Assembly: GCF_017356245.1 (NCBI RefSeq)
Contig: NZ_JAFMZZ010000001.1
Span: 3,725,602 to 3,789,601, forward strand
From: Bordetella petrii
GTDB taxonomy: Bacteria; Pseudomonadota; Gammaproteobacteria; Burkholderiales; Burkholderiaceae_B
Direction: 5' to 3'
Length of the DNA stretch: 64,000 nucleotides
A program made the translations under genes and the position numbers. The notes under the pieces are model-generated. The model ran no database searches. It worked only from the letters and a program-made list of their open reading frames with translations, and had not been told where the DNA came from. How positions within the stretch are numbered: the stretch's first letter is position 1; each line of letters begins with the position of its first letter. This document shows positions 26,886-34,626 of the stretch, piece after piece.

Positions 26886-28679
26886 TCAGTCGTCCGATCG
26901 GGTCAGGCCGGCCGTCATGGCGGGGCTGTAGCCCGTCTGCACCACGGCGTCGATCACCACCGCGGCGCCGTTTTTCACGGCCTGCACCGCCTCTGACAGC
27001 ACGCTTTCCAGCGCTTGCGCGTCTTCGACAGGCCCGTAGGCGGCAAGGCCCTGGGCGCGCGCCATCGATGCCAGGTCGGGAGCCGGGTTCGCGATGCGCT
27101 GGCCTATCCAGCGGTTCTCGACCGGGCGCTGGCGCTGGCGGGCGACCTTCTCCTGGTGTACTTCGTCGTTGAAAAAAGAACGGTTGTTGCACACCACCAT
27201 CAGCAGCGGAATCCGAGCATTGGCCGCGGTCCACAAAGCGTTGACCCCCATCAGGTAGTCTCCGTCGCCGATCACCGCGACGGGCAGGCGGTCGGAACCC
27301 TTCAGCGCCAGCGCCGAACCGATTGCCATGCCGGGGCCCGAGCCGATGCCGCCGCCGCCGTCGTAGCCCAGGAAATCCAATGGGTGGCGGAAATCCCACA
27401 TGTCGCCGCTCCAGCTCAGGGGCAGCCGCATCAGGCAGGTTTTCTGGCCGTCCAGAACCCGGCGCAGCACGGCTGCCACGATGGGCACGGTCAGGGGGCC
27501 ATGCGGGGCCGCCGCTGTCGCCGCCGTCGCGGGCCTTGCGGTGGAATGGGGCCGCGCCGGTGCTCGCGGCCTGACTTCCTGGTTGAGCAGATCCACCGCC
27601 GCCTCGGGTTCGCTGAGCAGGAACAGGTCGACAGGCGGCAGGCCCTGGTGGTCCATGCTCCAGCCATTGTGGCTGTACTGGTCTACCGACACCTGGATGA
27701 TCTTGCTGGCCACGGTGTCGCCTTCCCAGGCCTGCTTCAGGGTGCCGGCCAGATCCAGCCAGTCCAGGCTGAGCACCACGTCCGCGTCGCGCAAGACCTG
27801 CCTGGCCGTCGGGTTAAGGAAGTGCCCGCTGGGCGCCGCGTGCAGCGGATGGTCGGTGGGGAAGGCGCATCCGACCTTCAAGTCGGTCAGCACTTCGGCG
27901 TTCAGGGTCTCGGCCAGCCGGACGCGTTGCCGCCAGCCGTGCTCGTCGCGGCTGACCCGTCCCGCCAGGATGACCGGCCGCCGCGCCGCGCAAAGCAGGG
28001 CGGCAGCCTGGCGAATCAGCTCGCCCCTGGGCTGCGCGGGCGGCGGCGCGGCATAGCGGGCCGGATCCGGAACGGAGGGGCGTCCGGCCAGCCTGGATTC
28101 CTGCAATGCGGCATCGAAGCATACATAGACCGGGCCCTGCGGCGCCGTGGTGGCAATCTGCCTGGCGCGCAGCAAGGCTTCCTGGGCGGCGGGCACCGAT
28201 GCCGGCTGGGCATCCCATTTGATGAAGTGGCGCACCAGCGCGCCCTGGTCCTGCGCGGTGTGGATCCAGTCTATCCATGGCCGGCGCTTGGCGGCGTCGA
28301 CCGGCCCCGTGGCGCCCAGCACAATGACAGGGACACGGTCGACCCAGGCGTCGAAAATCGCCATCGAACCGTGCATCAGGCCGACATTGCTGTGCAGGAT
28401 GGCGGCCAGGGGCTTGCCCGCGACCTTGGCAAAGCCATGCGCGATGGCAACTGCATGTTCTTCATGCAGCACCACCATCATCTGGGGCTTTTCGTTGCCC
28501 AGGTGGTTGACGATGCTGTCATGCAGGCCGCGAAAGCTCGCTCCGGGATTCAACAGCACATACGGAATGTCCATCGCGCGCAGCATGTCGGCCAGCGCAT
28601 CGCTGCCCCAGATGGTGGTGTCCGCCACATTGGGCGAGGGAATGTCGCGGCGCACCGGGACGACGGGAGAATCGGCCAT
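26886..28679 (-). CDS. Thiamine-diphosphate-dependent enzyme (acetolactate synthase/decarboxylase family)
   Basis: ThDP enzyme of 597 aa with the three-domain layout of acetolactate synthase and benzoylformate decarboxylase. The N-terminal catalytic Glu is in HEEHAVAIAHGFAKV (about residue 73). The central domain is around 200-330. The C-terminal ThDP motif runs from GDGDYLMGVNALW to NNRSFFND. It lies 18 bp downstream of the Bug receptor and 37 bp upstream of the aldehyde dehydrogenase on the same strand. The pair suggests decarboxylation of a 2-oxo acid to an aldehyde followed by oxidation to the acid, with the Bug receptor binding the carboxylate substrate. ThDP enzymes of this shape also include oxalyl-CoA decarboxylase and sulfoacetaldehyde acetyltransferase, so the reaction is an inference. 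Confidence 0.88.
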   Translation of the reverse strand: MADSPVVPVRRDIPSPNVADTTIWGSDALADMLRAMDIPYVLLNPGASFRGLHDSIVNHLGNEKPQMMVVLHEEHAVAIAHGFAKVAGKPLAAILHSNVGLMHGSMAIFDAWVDRVPVIVLGATGPVDAAKRRPWIDWIHTAQDQGALVRHFIKWDAQPASVPAAQEALLRARQIATTAPQGPVYVCFDAALQESRLAGRPSVPDPARYAAPPPAQPRGELIRQAAALLCAARRPVILAGRVSRDEHGWRQRVRLAETLNAEVLTDLKVGCAFPTDHPLHAAPSGHFLNPTARQVLRDADVVLSLDWLDLAGTLKQAWEGDTVASKIIQVSVDQYSHNGWSMDHQGLPPVDLFLLSEPEAAVDLLNQEVRPRAPARPHSTARPATAATAAAPHGPLTVPIVAAVLRRVLDGQKTCLMRLPLSWSGDMWDFRHPLDFLGYDGGGGIGSGPGMAIGSALALKGSDRLPVAVIGDGDYLMGVNALWTAANARIPLLMVVCNNRSFFNDEVHQEKVARQRQRPVENRWIGQRIANPAPDLASMARAQGLAAYGPVEDAQALESVLSEAVQAVKNGAAVVIDAVVQTGYSPAMTAGLTRSDD

Positions 28680-28697
28680 GAAAGCTCCAGCTGGGGT

Positions 28698-29678
28698 TCA
28701 ATCGGGTTTGATATGGGCGGCCTCGATGACGCCGGCCCAGCGCTTTTGATCGCTGGCGATCAGCTTGTTGAAGTCGGCCGCCGTGCTGCTTTCGGCAACA
28801 ATGCCTTGTTCGGCCAATGTCTGGCGCACCTCGGGCAGTTCGAGCGCGCGCCGCAGTTCGGCATTGAGCCGCTGTATGACGCCCGCCGGCGTTCCGGCTG
28901 GCGCAATCATGCCTATCCAGATGTCGCTTTCAAAACCGGGCACCGTCTCGGCGATAGTGGGCACATCGGGCAGCAAGGCGATGCGCGTCAGGCCGGTGGC
29001 GCCCAGGGCGCGCAATTTGCCGTCGCGGATATGCGGCAACGCGGAATTGAGCGGGCAGAACATGATGTCCACTCTGCCGGCAAGCACATCGACCAGCGCC
29101 GGGGCCGTTCCCTTGTACGGGATATGCGTCAGTTCGATGTCCGTCATCGACTTGAAGACTTCCGCCGCCATATGCTGCGGGCTGCCCGAGCCCGCGGAAG
29201 CATAAGACAGGCTTTGCTGGCGCTGTCCGGCCAGCGCGATCAGCTCGCTGACGGAAGCCGCCGGAATCTTGGGCGACACCACCAGCACCATGGGCACACG
29301 GCCCAGCATGGTGATGCCTTGTATATCCGTCAGTACATCGAACGGCAGATCGGCATACAGCACCGGATTGACCGCAACGGTCTGATTGGGCGCGACGGCG
29401 ATTGTGTAGCCATCGGCTTCGGACTTGGCCAGATAGTCGGTGGCGATGTTGCCCGCCGCGCCCGGCTTGTTCTCGACAAGCACCGGCTGCCCGAACGATT
29501 CCGACATTTTCTGGCCGAGGATGCGCGCCAGCACGTCGTTGGAGCCGCCCGGCGGCAAGGGCACGATGATGCGAATCGGCCTGGAGGGAAAATCCTGCGC
29601 GCGGGCCGCGCGGGGAAGCGCAGCAACGGCGCCCGCGGCGCAGAGGAAAGCCAATACTGAACGACGCTGGTATTTCAC
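28698..29678 (-). CDS. Bug-family periplasmic receptor (TctC-like)
   Basis: Substrate-binding protein of the tripartite tricarboxylate transporter family, 326 aa. A GTG start (complement of 29676-29678) follows GGGAGA and leads into a signal peptide (RRSVLAFLCAAGAVAALPRAARA). Bug motifs are clear: FPSRPIRIIVPLPPGGSNDV at the mature N-terminus, NKPGAAGNIATDY, and TPAGVIQRLNAELRRAL near the end. Such proteins usually bind carboxylates. No TctA or TctB membrane genes are nearby, which is common for the expanded Bug families of Bordetella-type bacteria. It is probably in one transcript with the ThDP enzyme and aldehyde dehydrogenase. Confidence 0.93.
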   Translation of the reverse strand: MKYQRRSVLAFLCAAGAVAALPRAARAQDFPSRPIRIIVPLPPGGSNDVLARILGQKMSESFGQPVLVENKPGAAGNIATDYLAKSEADGYTIAVAPNQTVAVNPVLYADLPFDVLTDIQGITMLGRVPMVLVVSPKIPAASVSELIALAGQRQQSLSYASAGSGSPQHMAAEVFKSMTDIELTHIPYKGTAPALVDVLAGRVDIMFCPLNSALPHIRDGKLRALGATGLTRIALLPDVPTIAETVPGFESDIWIGMIAPAGTPAGVIQRLNAELRRALELPEVRQTLAEQGIVAESSTAADFNKLIASDQKRWAGVIEAAHIKPD

Positions 29679-29804
29679 GATTGTCTCCCTTGTTGTTATG
29701 CGGACAGCCGCATCCTAGGGAGAATCCGCCGCCCCTTCAATCTTGAACATTGAATCAATATGAAGGTCCCGCACTACGCGGCGCGCGCGGCAAAGCGGCC
29801 GTCT

Positions 29805-31073
29805 TCAGGGCGCTTGCGGGCCCTGTTGGCCGGTCGACGTGAACTTCGCGCGCGGCCGCAGCATGGTGCCTTCGGCGTGTTGTTCGCGCACATGCGCCAC
29901 CCAGCCTGCCAGGCGGCTCAGCGCGAACAGGGCAGCCGCCGCCTGGCGCGGCAGGTCCATCGCACGGGACAGCACGACCAGCGCCAGTTCCTGCCTGGGA
30001 TGCAGGCCGGCCGTTGCCTGCATGTCTTCGAGAAAGCGGAAAATCGCCCGCAGTTCGCGCGTCAGCGCGCGGCGACGCACGATGTCCAGCAGCTGGGCGG
30101 CCCGCGGGTCGCCGTCCGGATACAGCGGATGATGAAATCCGGGCACGCCCAGGCCCTGGGCATGCAATTTCCAGGCGCGCCGTATCAGCTCGGGCCGGGT
30201 CCTGCCGTGCCCCAGGAAATCCTGGACGCGTTCGTACATGCGCCCCACTTGCAGGCCGGAAGTGGCGCACAGCGCAGAGGCCACGCAACTGTGCAGCGAG
30301 CCGCCCGCAGAGGCCACCACGCGCGCGTTGAATGTGCCGGGCGGCAGCTCATGATCCGCCATGAGTATCAGCAGGGCGCGCAACGCTTCCGCGTTTTCGA
30401 GTGTGGCGGCCACGCCCAGGGAGTGCAGCAGCGCCTGCACCACGGTTTCACCGCGCCGCATTGGCCGATAAGCGTGCTGCGGCCCGAGAAACCCGCAGCA
30501 TGCCACCATCGCCTGCACAATTTCGCGCGCGTTGCAAAGGGTGCTGTCGCCGGCCAGCCGCTCTGCCGTGGCGCCCCGGTTCATTCCCTGCATCAGCACC
30601 ACGGCGGCAAGAACCTCCAGCACATTGCTGCGGGGACGGCTTTCCGACATGGCCTGCGCCAGGACCAGCAGCTCGCGGGACGGCCGCTGCACCGGCCAGG
30701 CGGGAGAATGCGCCGGCAGCCGGGCTGTCCACAGCAGCTCGGCAACTGCTTCAAACGAGATGCCGTCGCGCACCAGGTCGCATGCCAGCAGGCCTCGGTA
30801 GCGCGGGCCGCGCGGCGTGATTTCGGTGATCGATGTCGGAAAGATCGGCTCTCCCCAGTTCATCGCCGATGCCGCCACCGCGCCGTGGCCGGCGCGCGCC
30901 GCGGAGCGTTTCCGTACGCGTTCTACGTCATCGCGGCTGTAGAGTTTGGTTTTCTGGCCCGGCTGGGCGATGCTGCGTATCCAGCCGCGGCTGACATAGG
31001 CATACAGCGTCTGCTGGCGTACATCGAGCAGCGCCATGGCCTCGGCCGCGTCGATGTAATCGCCATGGGCCAC
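29805..31073 (-). CDS. Citrate-synthase-like protein with N-terminal MerR-type helix-turn-helix
   Basis: A 422-aa protein with two parts. Residues ~5-55 form a helix-turn-helix like MerR/excisionase proteins (YIDAAEAMALLDVRQQTLYA, then SRDDVERVR). Residues ~70-400 have the citrate synthase fold: His241 in MADHELPPGTF, His315 in GFHHPLYPDGDPRA, and the C-terminal FALSRLAGWVAHVREQ. The third catalytic residue, normally Asp in NVDFYSG, aligns with Glu362 in RQELALV. The GTG start (complement of 31071-31073) gives the complete helix-turn-helix. The gene sits 8 bp after the SYLF gene. It could be an acyl-CoA condensing enzyme of the pathway or a sensor that binds an acyl-CoA and regulates it; the added DNA-binding module favours testing the second. 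Confidence 0.84.
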   Translation of the reverse strand: MAHGDYIDAAEAMALLDVRQQTLYAYVSRGWIRSIAQPGQKTKLYSRDDVERVRKRSAARAGHGAVAASAMNWGEPIFPTSITEITPRGPRYRGLLACDLVRDGISFEAVAELLWTARLPAHSPAWPVQRPSRELLVLAQAMSESRPRSNVLEVLAAVVLMQGMNRGATAERLAGDSTLCNAREIVQAMVACCGFLGPQHAYRPMRRGETVVQALLHSLGVAATLENAEALRALLILMADHELPPGTFNARVVASAGGSLHSCVASALCATSGLQVGRMYERVQDFLGHGRTRPELIRRAWKLHAQGLGVPGFHHPLYPDGDPRAAQLLDIVRRRALTRELRAIFRFLEDMQATAGLHPRQELALVVLSRAMDLPRQAAAALFALSRLAGWVAHVREQHAEGTMLRPRAKFTSTGQQGPQAP

Positions 31074-31081
31074 AGGGCCGC

Positions 31082-31657
31082 TTATTCCGGATGGATGCGG
31101 GTGACCTTGGTGCCTTCCAGGCCGATTCCGGCCATCAGGCCCTCCTGGCCGAACGGGATGGCATAAACATCCTGCGTGAGCGTGGTGGTGCTCATGCTGG
31201 CGGCGGCGCCTTTGTTCACCACCACCACGTTGGGCGCGGCGCCCAGCGACCAGCCGTCGCTGCGGTCCAGGTATTGCAGCGCCTTTTCGTTCATGAAGAA
31301 GAGGGCGTAGCTGAAAGTCTGGATGCCCGCCTGCAGCCCGAACGATGCGCCGGAAAGGTCGTAATAGGCTTCGGCGCGGCCCTTCCTGAGCAGCGCGCCG
31401 TCGCCGTTTTCACCGCCCACCAGCATGCCGGCCTTGACGATCTTGGGAAAGACCAGCACCGCCACCGCCTTTTCGGCCAGCGCGCGGGCCCTGGGTTCTT
31501 TTTCTTGCAGCTGCTTCAGCGCCTGGGCGGAATCGCGCGAGATTTCGGCGGCCGAAGCCGCCGACGCGCCGGGAGACCAGGCGGCTGCCGCGCCGGCCAG
31601 CAGCGCGGCGGCAAATAGCGCGGGCCGCGCGATTGAAGCTAACCGTGTGTCTTTCAT
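31082..31657 (-). CDS. SYLF (Ysc84-like) domain protein
   Basis: Exported 191-aa protein of the SYLF/Ysc84 family, known in eukaryotes for lipid and actin binding and in bacteria only as envelope proteins. A signal peptide (LASIARPALFAAALLAGAAAAW...) is followed by the domain: AVLVFPKIVKAGMLVGGENG, YYDLSGASFGLQAGIQTFSYA and the C-terminal GLEGTKVTRI. It lies between the isomerase gene (103 bp upstream) and the citrate-synthase-like gene (8 bp downstream) on the same strand. Its link to the metabolic genes may be only transcriptional. Confidence 0.88.
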   Translation of the reverse strand: MKDTRLASIARPALFAAALLAGAAAAWSPGASAASAAEISRDSAQALKQLQEKEPRARALAEKAVAVLVFPKIVKAGMLVGGENGDGALLRKGRAEAYYDLSGASFGLQAGIQTFSYALFFMNEKALQYLDRSDGWSLGAAPNVVVVNKGAAASMSTTTLTQDVYAIPFGQEGLMAGIGLEGTKVTRIHPE

Positions 31658-31760
31658 TGCAGTGGCTCCGGAATTTCGCGGGACTGGCGCGACAAAAGGT
31701 CGTGCTGAGTATCGGTACTGCCCTGCGGATTGTCAACCAGCGCCCCCGCGTCCGGCATTA

Positions 31761-32408
31761 CTATGCCTGCTTTTCCTGCGCAATGCGCCAGGCTAGGTGG
31801 TCCAGGCGGTCCTGCCCGAAGTACGGCTCGCCGTCGTACACGAACATGGGCACGCCCCAGTGGCGGGCGGCGCGCTGGTCGCTTTCGTGCCGCGCGATGA
31901 TGGCGTCGAAGGCGGCCGGATCGGCGGCGATCTCTGCTTCCAGTTCGTGCAGGTCCAGCCCGGCGCGGCGCACCGCCTGTTCCAGGTGGTCGCCCTGGTC
32001 CCAACCGTCCACGCTGCCATCCCACAGCATGCGGCCGACTTGCTCGGCCAGTTCAAAGGCGCGGCCATGCCGGGTTGCGGCCGCGCCCAGCCGGGTCAGG
32101 CGATGGATGTGCGGCTGCTCTTGGGCGATTTCCAGGGTGTCCGGATCCTGCACGATGGGATCGGGGCGCGGCCGGCCGAACGGCACGCCCAGATAGCGCG
32201 CGGCGCGCGCCGAATCCAGCAACAGATACGGCCGCGCCATCTTGTCCTGGCGGGTGAAGTGCACCGGCAGCCGGACGGCCAGCGGCGACACGATCTTGAA
32301 GTTCCAGTCGATGTTCATGTCTTCGCGCATCGCGCGCATCCTGGGCAGGGCGATGTAGCTGTAAGGGCTGCGGAACGACCAATAAGCATCCACAACATGT
32401 TTGCGCAC
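31761..32408 (-). CDS. DsbA-fold 2-hydroxychromene-2-carboxylate isomerase-type protein
   Basis: A 215-aa member of the HCCA isomerase/kappa-class GST family with a thioredoxin-like fold. The opening DAYWSFRSPYSYIALPRM carries the S-P-Y-S-Y motif whose first Ser contacts glutathione in known members. The C-terminal WGVPMFVYDGEPYFGQDRLD is the family ending. The start is the GTG complementary to 32406-32408, directly after AAAGGAGAG; the longer upstream frame overlaps the LysR gene and is spurious. It is divergent from that LysR gene (32538), a typical pair in which the regulator controls its neighbour. Such isomerases act in aromatic (naphthalene-type) catabolism but also in other glutathione-dependent reactions. 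Confidence 0.85.
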   Translation of the reverse strand: MRKHVVDAYWSFRSPYSYIALPRMRAMREDMNIDWNFKIVSPLAVRLPVHFTRQDKMARPYLLLDSARAARYLGVPFGRPRPDPIVQDPDTLEIAQEQPHIHRLTRLGAAATRHGRAFELAEQVGRMLWDGSVDGWDQGDHLEQAVRRAGLDLHELEAEIAADPAAFDAIIARHESDQRAARHWGVPMFVYDGEPYFGQDRLDHLAWRIAQEKQA

Positions 32409-32537
32409 GGATTCTCTCCTTTGATTTTCCTGGCCGCGGGGATCCGGGGCCGCCAGTCGTTGCCGATGGTAGGCAAGACTTTCCATGCGGAAAAGCAGAT
32501 AATTGGCAACACATCCATCACATATTGATATCTCTGC

Positions 32538-33482
32538 ATGGATAGCCGGCAACTGCGGTATTTCGTCAAGACACTCGAGATCGGCAGCCTTACGCATGCC
32601 GCCCAGGCGCTGCATATTGCCCAGTCGGCGCTCAGCCGGCACATGCGCAACCTGGAAGACGAACTCGGGGTGCGTCTGCTCAATCGCAGCAAGCAGGGCG
32701 TGGAAGCCACGCCGCAAGGGGCGCTGCTGCTGGAGCACGGCCGCAATATCCTGCGGCAGTTCGAGCAGGCCAGACAGGAAGTCATGTCGCTGGGCGCCGA
32801 GCCCTTCGGCCAGGTGGTGCTGGGCATTCCCGCCACGGTCAGCCCCATTCTCATCCGCCCGCTGCTGGAAGCGGTAGGCCAGGCCATGCCCAAGGTGGTG
32901 CTGCGCATTATCGAAGGCATGAGCGGCCACTTGCTGGAATGGCTGCATTCGGGCCGCCTGGATATCGCGGTGTTGTTCGACGTCATGCCCAAGGCCGGCC
33001 TCAATACCGCGGTTATCGGGCAAGAGGCCATTTACCTGGTCGGGGCGGCGGGCAAGTTCAAAGACGGAGCCGAAGTCCCCTTGCGCGAACTGGGAAGATA
33101 TCCCCTGATCACGCCCGGCGGCAAACACGGCATCAGCATGCTGATCCGCCAGGCGGCCGCGCGCGAAAACGTCGATCTGCAGATCCGTGTCGAGGTCGAC
33201 GCCTTTGCCGAAATGATCGACCTGGTGCGCGAAGGCCTGGGCTACACCATGCTGGCCCGCATGGGCTTTCACCGCGAACTGAAGGCGGGCGCCGTGTCCC
33301 TGGCCCATATCGTGGATCCGCCCATTCTGCGCACGCTGGTCGTGGCCACGCCCAAGGCGCGGCCGCTGTCGCCGGCCGCCCAGTTCGTCATCGACAGCAC
33401 CACGCAGCTGCTGCAGGCATTCATCGCCGCCGAGCCGGCCGGCAAGCGCCGGACGCTCAGGCCGCGCAGGCCGCCCGCCTAG
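32538..33482 (+). CDS. LysR-family transcriptional regulator
   Basis: LTTR of 314 aa. It has an N-terminal helix-turn-helix (DSRQLRYFVKTLEIGSLTHA, then ALHIAQSALSRHMRNLE) and a periplasmic-binding-protein-like sensor domain from about residue 90. The last residues are basic (GKRRTLRPRRPPA). It is divergent from the isomerase gene, with a 129-bp promoter region, and upstream of the DehI/sulfatase/dehydrogenase/Bug set. It may therefore regulate either or both. A short palindrome, ATATTGATAT (about 32523-32532), lies just before the start codon. Confidence 0.92.
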   Translation: MDSRQLRYFVKTLEIGSLTHAAQALHIAQSALSRHMRNLEDELGVRLLNRSKQGVEATPQGALLLEHGRNILRQFEQARQEVMSLGAEPFGQVVLGIPATVSPILIRPLLEAVGQAMPKVVLRIIEGMSGHLLEWLHSGRLDIAVLFDVMPKAGLNTAVIGQEAIYLVGAAGKFKDGAEVPLRELGRYPLITPGGKHGISMLIRQAAARENVDLQIRVEVDAFAEMIDLVREGLGYTMLARMGFHRELKAGAVSLAHIVDPPILRTLVVATPKARPLSPAAQFVIDSTTQLLQAFIAAEPAGKRRTLRPRRPPA

Positions 33483-33677
33483 CGCCGTTCACGCCGCATG
33501 CGCCTGTGCGCGCAGACTGCCCCCGCGCCTGCCGCGCGGAATGCCTGCGCCCCGCAAACCCCTCATCGATCTCAATTTGCGATGAATGCGATGCTTAATA
33601 TCTGCTTTTCCGCTTGAAAGGCCTTTCCTAGAATTCACTCAAACAAAGGCGCGGCCCCCGCGCCAGGGAGAGACACC

Positions 33678-34535
33678 ATGATGGCGCTGGCAGAAGTTCC
33701 GGAAGCAGGCGCGCGCGGCAGGGTCGGCGACATTTACGCCGACATTCGCGCCACATTGCGCGTACCGGTGGTGAACACCATTTATCGCCAGCTGGCGGTC
33801 ATGCCGGAAGCCCTGGAATGGGCCTGGCTGTCGGTGCGGCCGCATCTGCTGTCGGGCGCGGTGGCGCGCCAGGCCGAGGTACTGCGGCGCGACGTGCAGC
33901 GCGTGCTGGATGTGTCCAGGCCGGCCGCGCTGCCGGCCAATGTGGTGGTTCCGCTCAGGCAGAAAAGGGATGCGGCGAACGTGGTGCAGGGCTACGAACT
34001 TGCCAACCGCATGAACCTGGTCTGCTTTACGCACTTGCTGCGCCAGCCCGGGGTGGGCCGCTCGGCGGCGAACCAGCCCTGGGCCATCAAAGACCACACC
34101 CAGGCCGCAAGCGGCGCCGCCATGCTGCCCGCCGCCTTGCCGCCCATGCCCGAGCTGGCCGACCTGGCGCCCGAGGTGCTGGCGCGGGTGCAGCGCCTGA
34201 ACCGCCTGGGCGAGTATGCCGAGCCCAGGGCCGTGGCCGGGCTGTATCGCCATCTTGCGGTCTGGCCGCAGTTCCTGGAAGCGGTTGAAGCCTGGCTGAC
34301 GCCGTGGAACCAGAGCGGCGTCCTGCTCAAGCTGCGCGAGACCGCGCTGGATTCGGTGGCCAGGCAGGCGCGTCTGCATCCGCTGCGCATGCAGGCGCCC
34401 GATGCGCGCGTCGAATTGCAGTTCCGCGGGCAGCTGCAATTGTTTTCGGGCGTTGTGATTCCGAAGATGATTCCGGTGGGCCTGCTGCTGGACAACTGGC
34501 TGCATCGCAGCGAGGCCGGCAAGATCGCCTGCTGA
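33678..34535 (+). CDS. DehI-family protein (halocarboxylic acid dehalogenase-like)
   Basis: A 285-aa helical protein that looks like two repeats of one unit. Compare RVGDIYADIRATLRVPVVNT followed by IYRQLAVMPEALEWAWLSVR (residues ~14-55) with LGEYAEPRAVAGLYRHLAVW followed by PQFLEAVEAWL (residues ~178-210). This internal duplication is the hallmark of DehI, the Pseudomonas D,L-2-haloacid dehalogenase. Many family members have unknown substrates, so dehalogenase activity is a guess. The start at 33678 follows AGGGAGAG. No signal peptide is present. It is first in a run with a sulfatase, an aldehyde dehydrogenase and a Bug receptor. Confidence 0.7.
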   Translation: MMALAEVPEAGARGRVGDIYADIRATLRVPVVNTIYRQLAVMPEALEWAWLSVRPHLLSGAVARQAEVLRRDVQRVLDVSRPAALPANVVVPLRQKRDAANVVQGYELANRMNLVCFTHLLRQPGVGRSAANQPWAIKDHTQAASGAAMLPAALPPMPELADLAPEVLARVQRLNRLGEYAEPRAVAGLYRHLAVWPQFLEAVEAWLTPWNQSGVLLKLRETALDSVARQARLHPLRMQAPDARVELQFRGQLQLFSGVVIPKMIPVGLLLDNWLHRSEAGKIAC

Positions 34536-34626
34536 CGCGGCAGCGCCAGCATCCTCTTTACTGTCCGTCACTCAGGACCGGCGCCGGCGCCGGCCCAGGG
34601 GTGCGCTGTTTCCGAATGGAACGACC

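Noticed and set aside
24197..27172. 991-codon plus-strand frame crossing the MFS and aldehyde dehydrogenase genes
   Set aside because: It runs in a shadow frame of one gene and antisense to the next; Gly/Arg/Ala-rich with no recognisable domain.
27015..29660. 881-codon plus-strand frame
   Set aside because: Antisense to the ThDP enzyme and the Bug receptor, both of which carry complete family motifs.
32409..33308. N-terminal extension of the DsbA-fold isomerase to 515 aa
   Set aside because: The extension is antisense to the LysR gene; the GTG at 32408 has a proper ribosome binding site and gives the normal family length.
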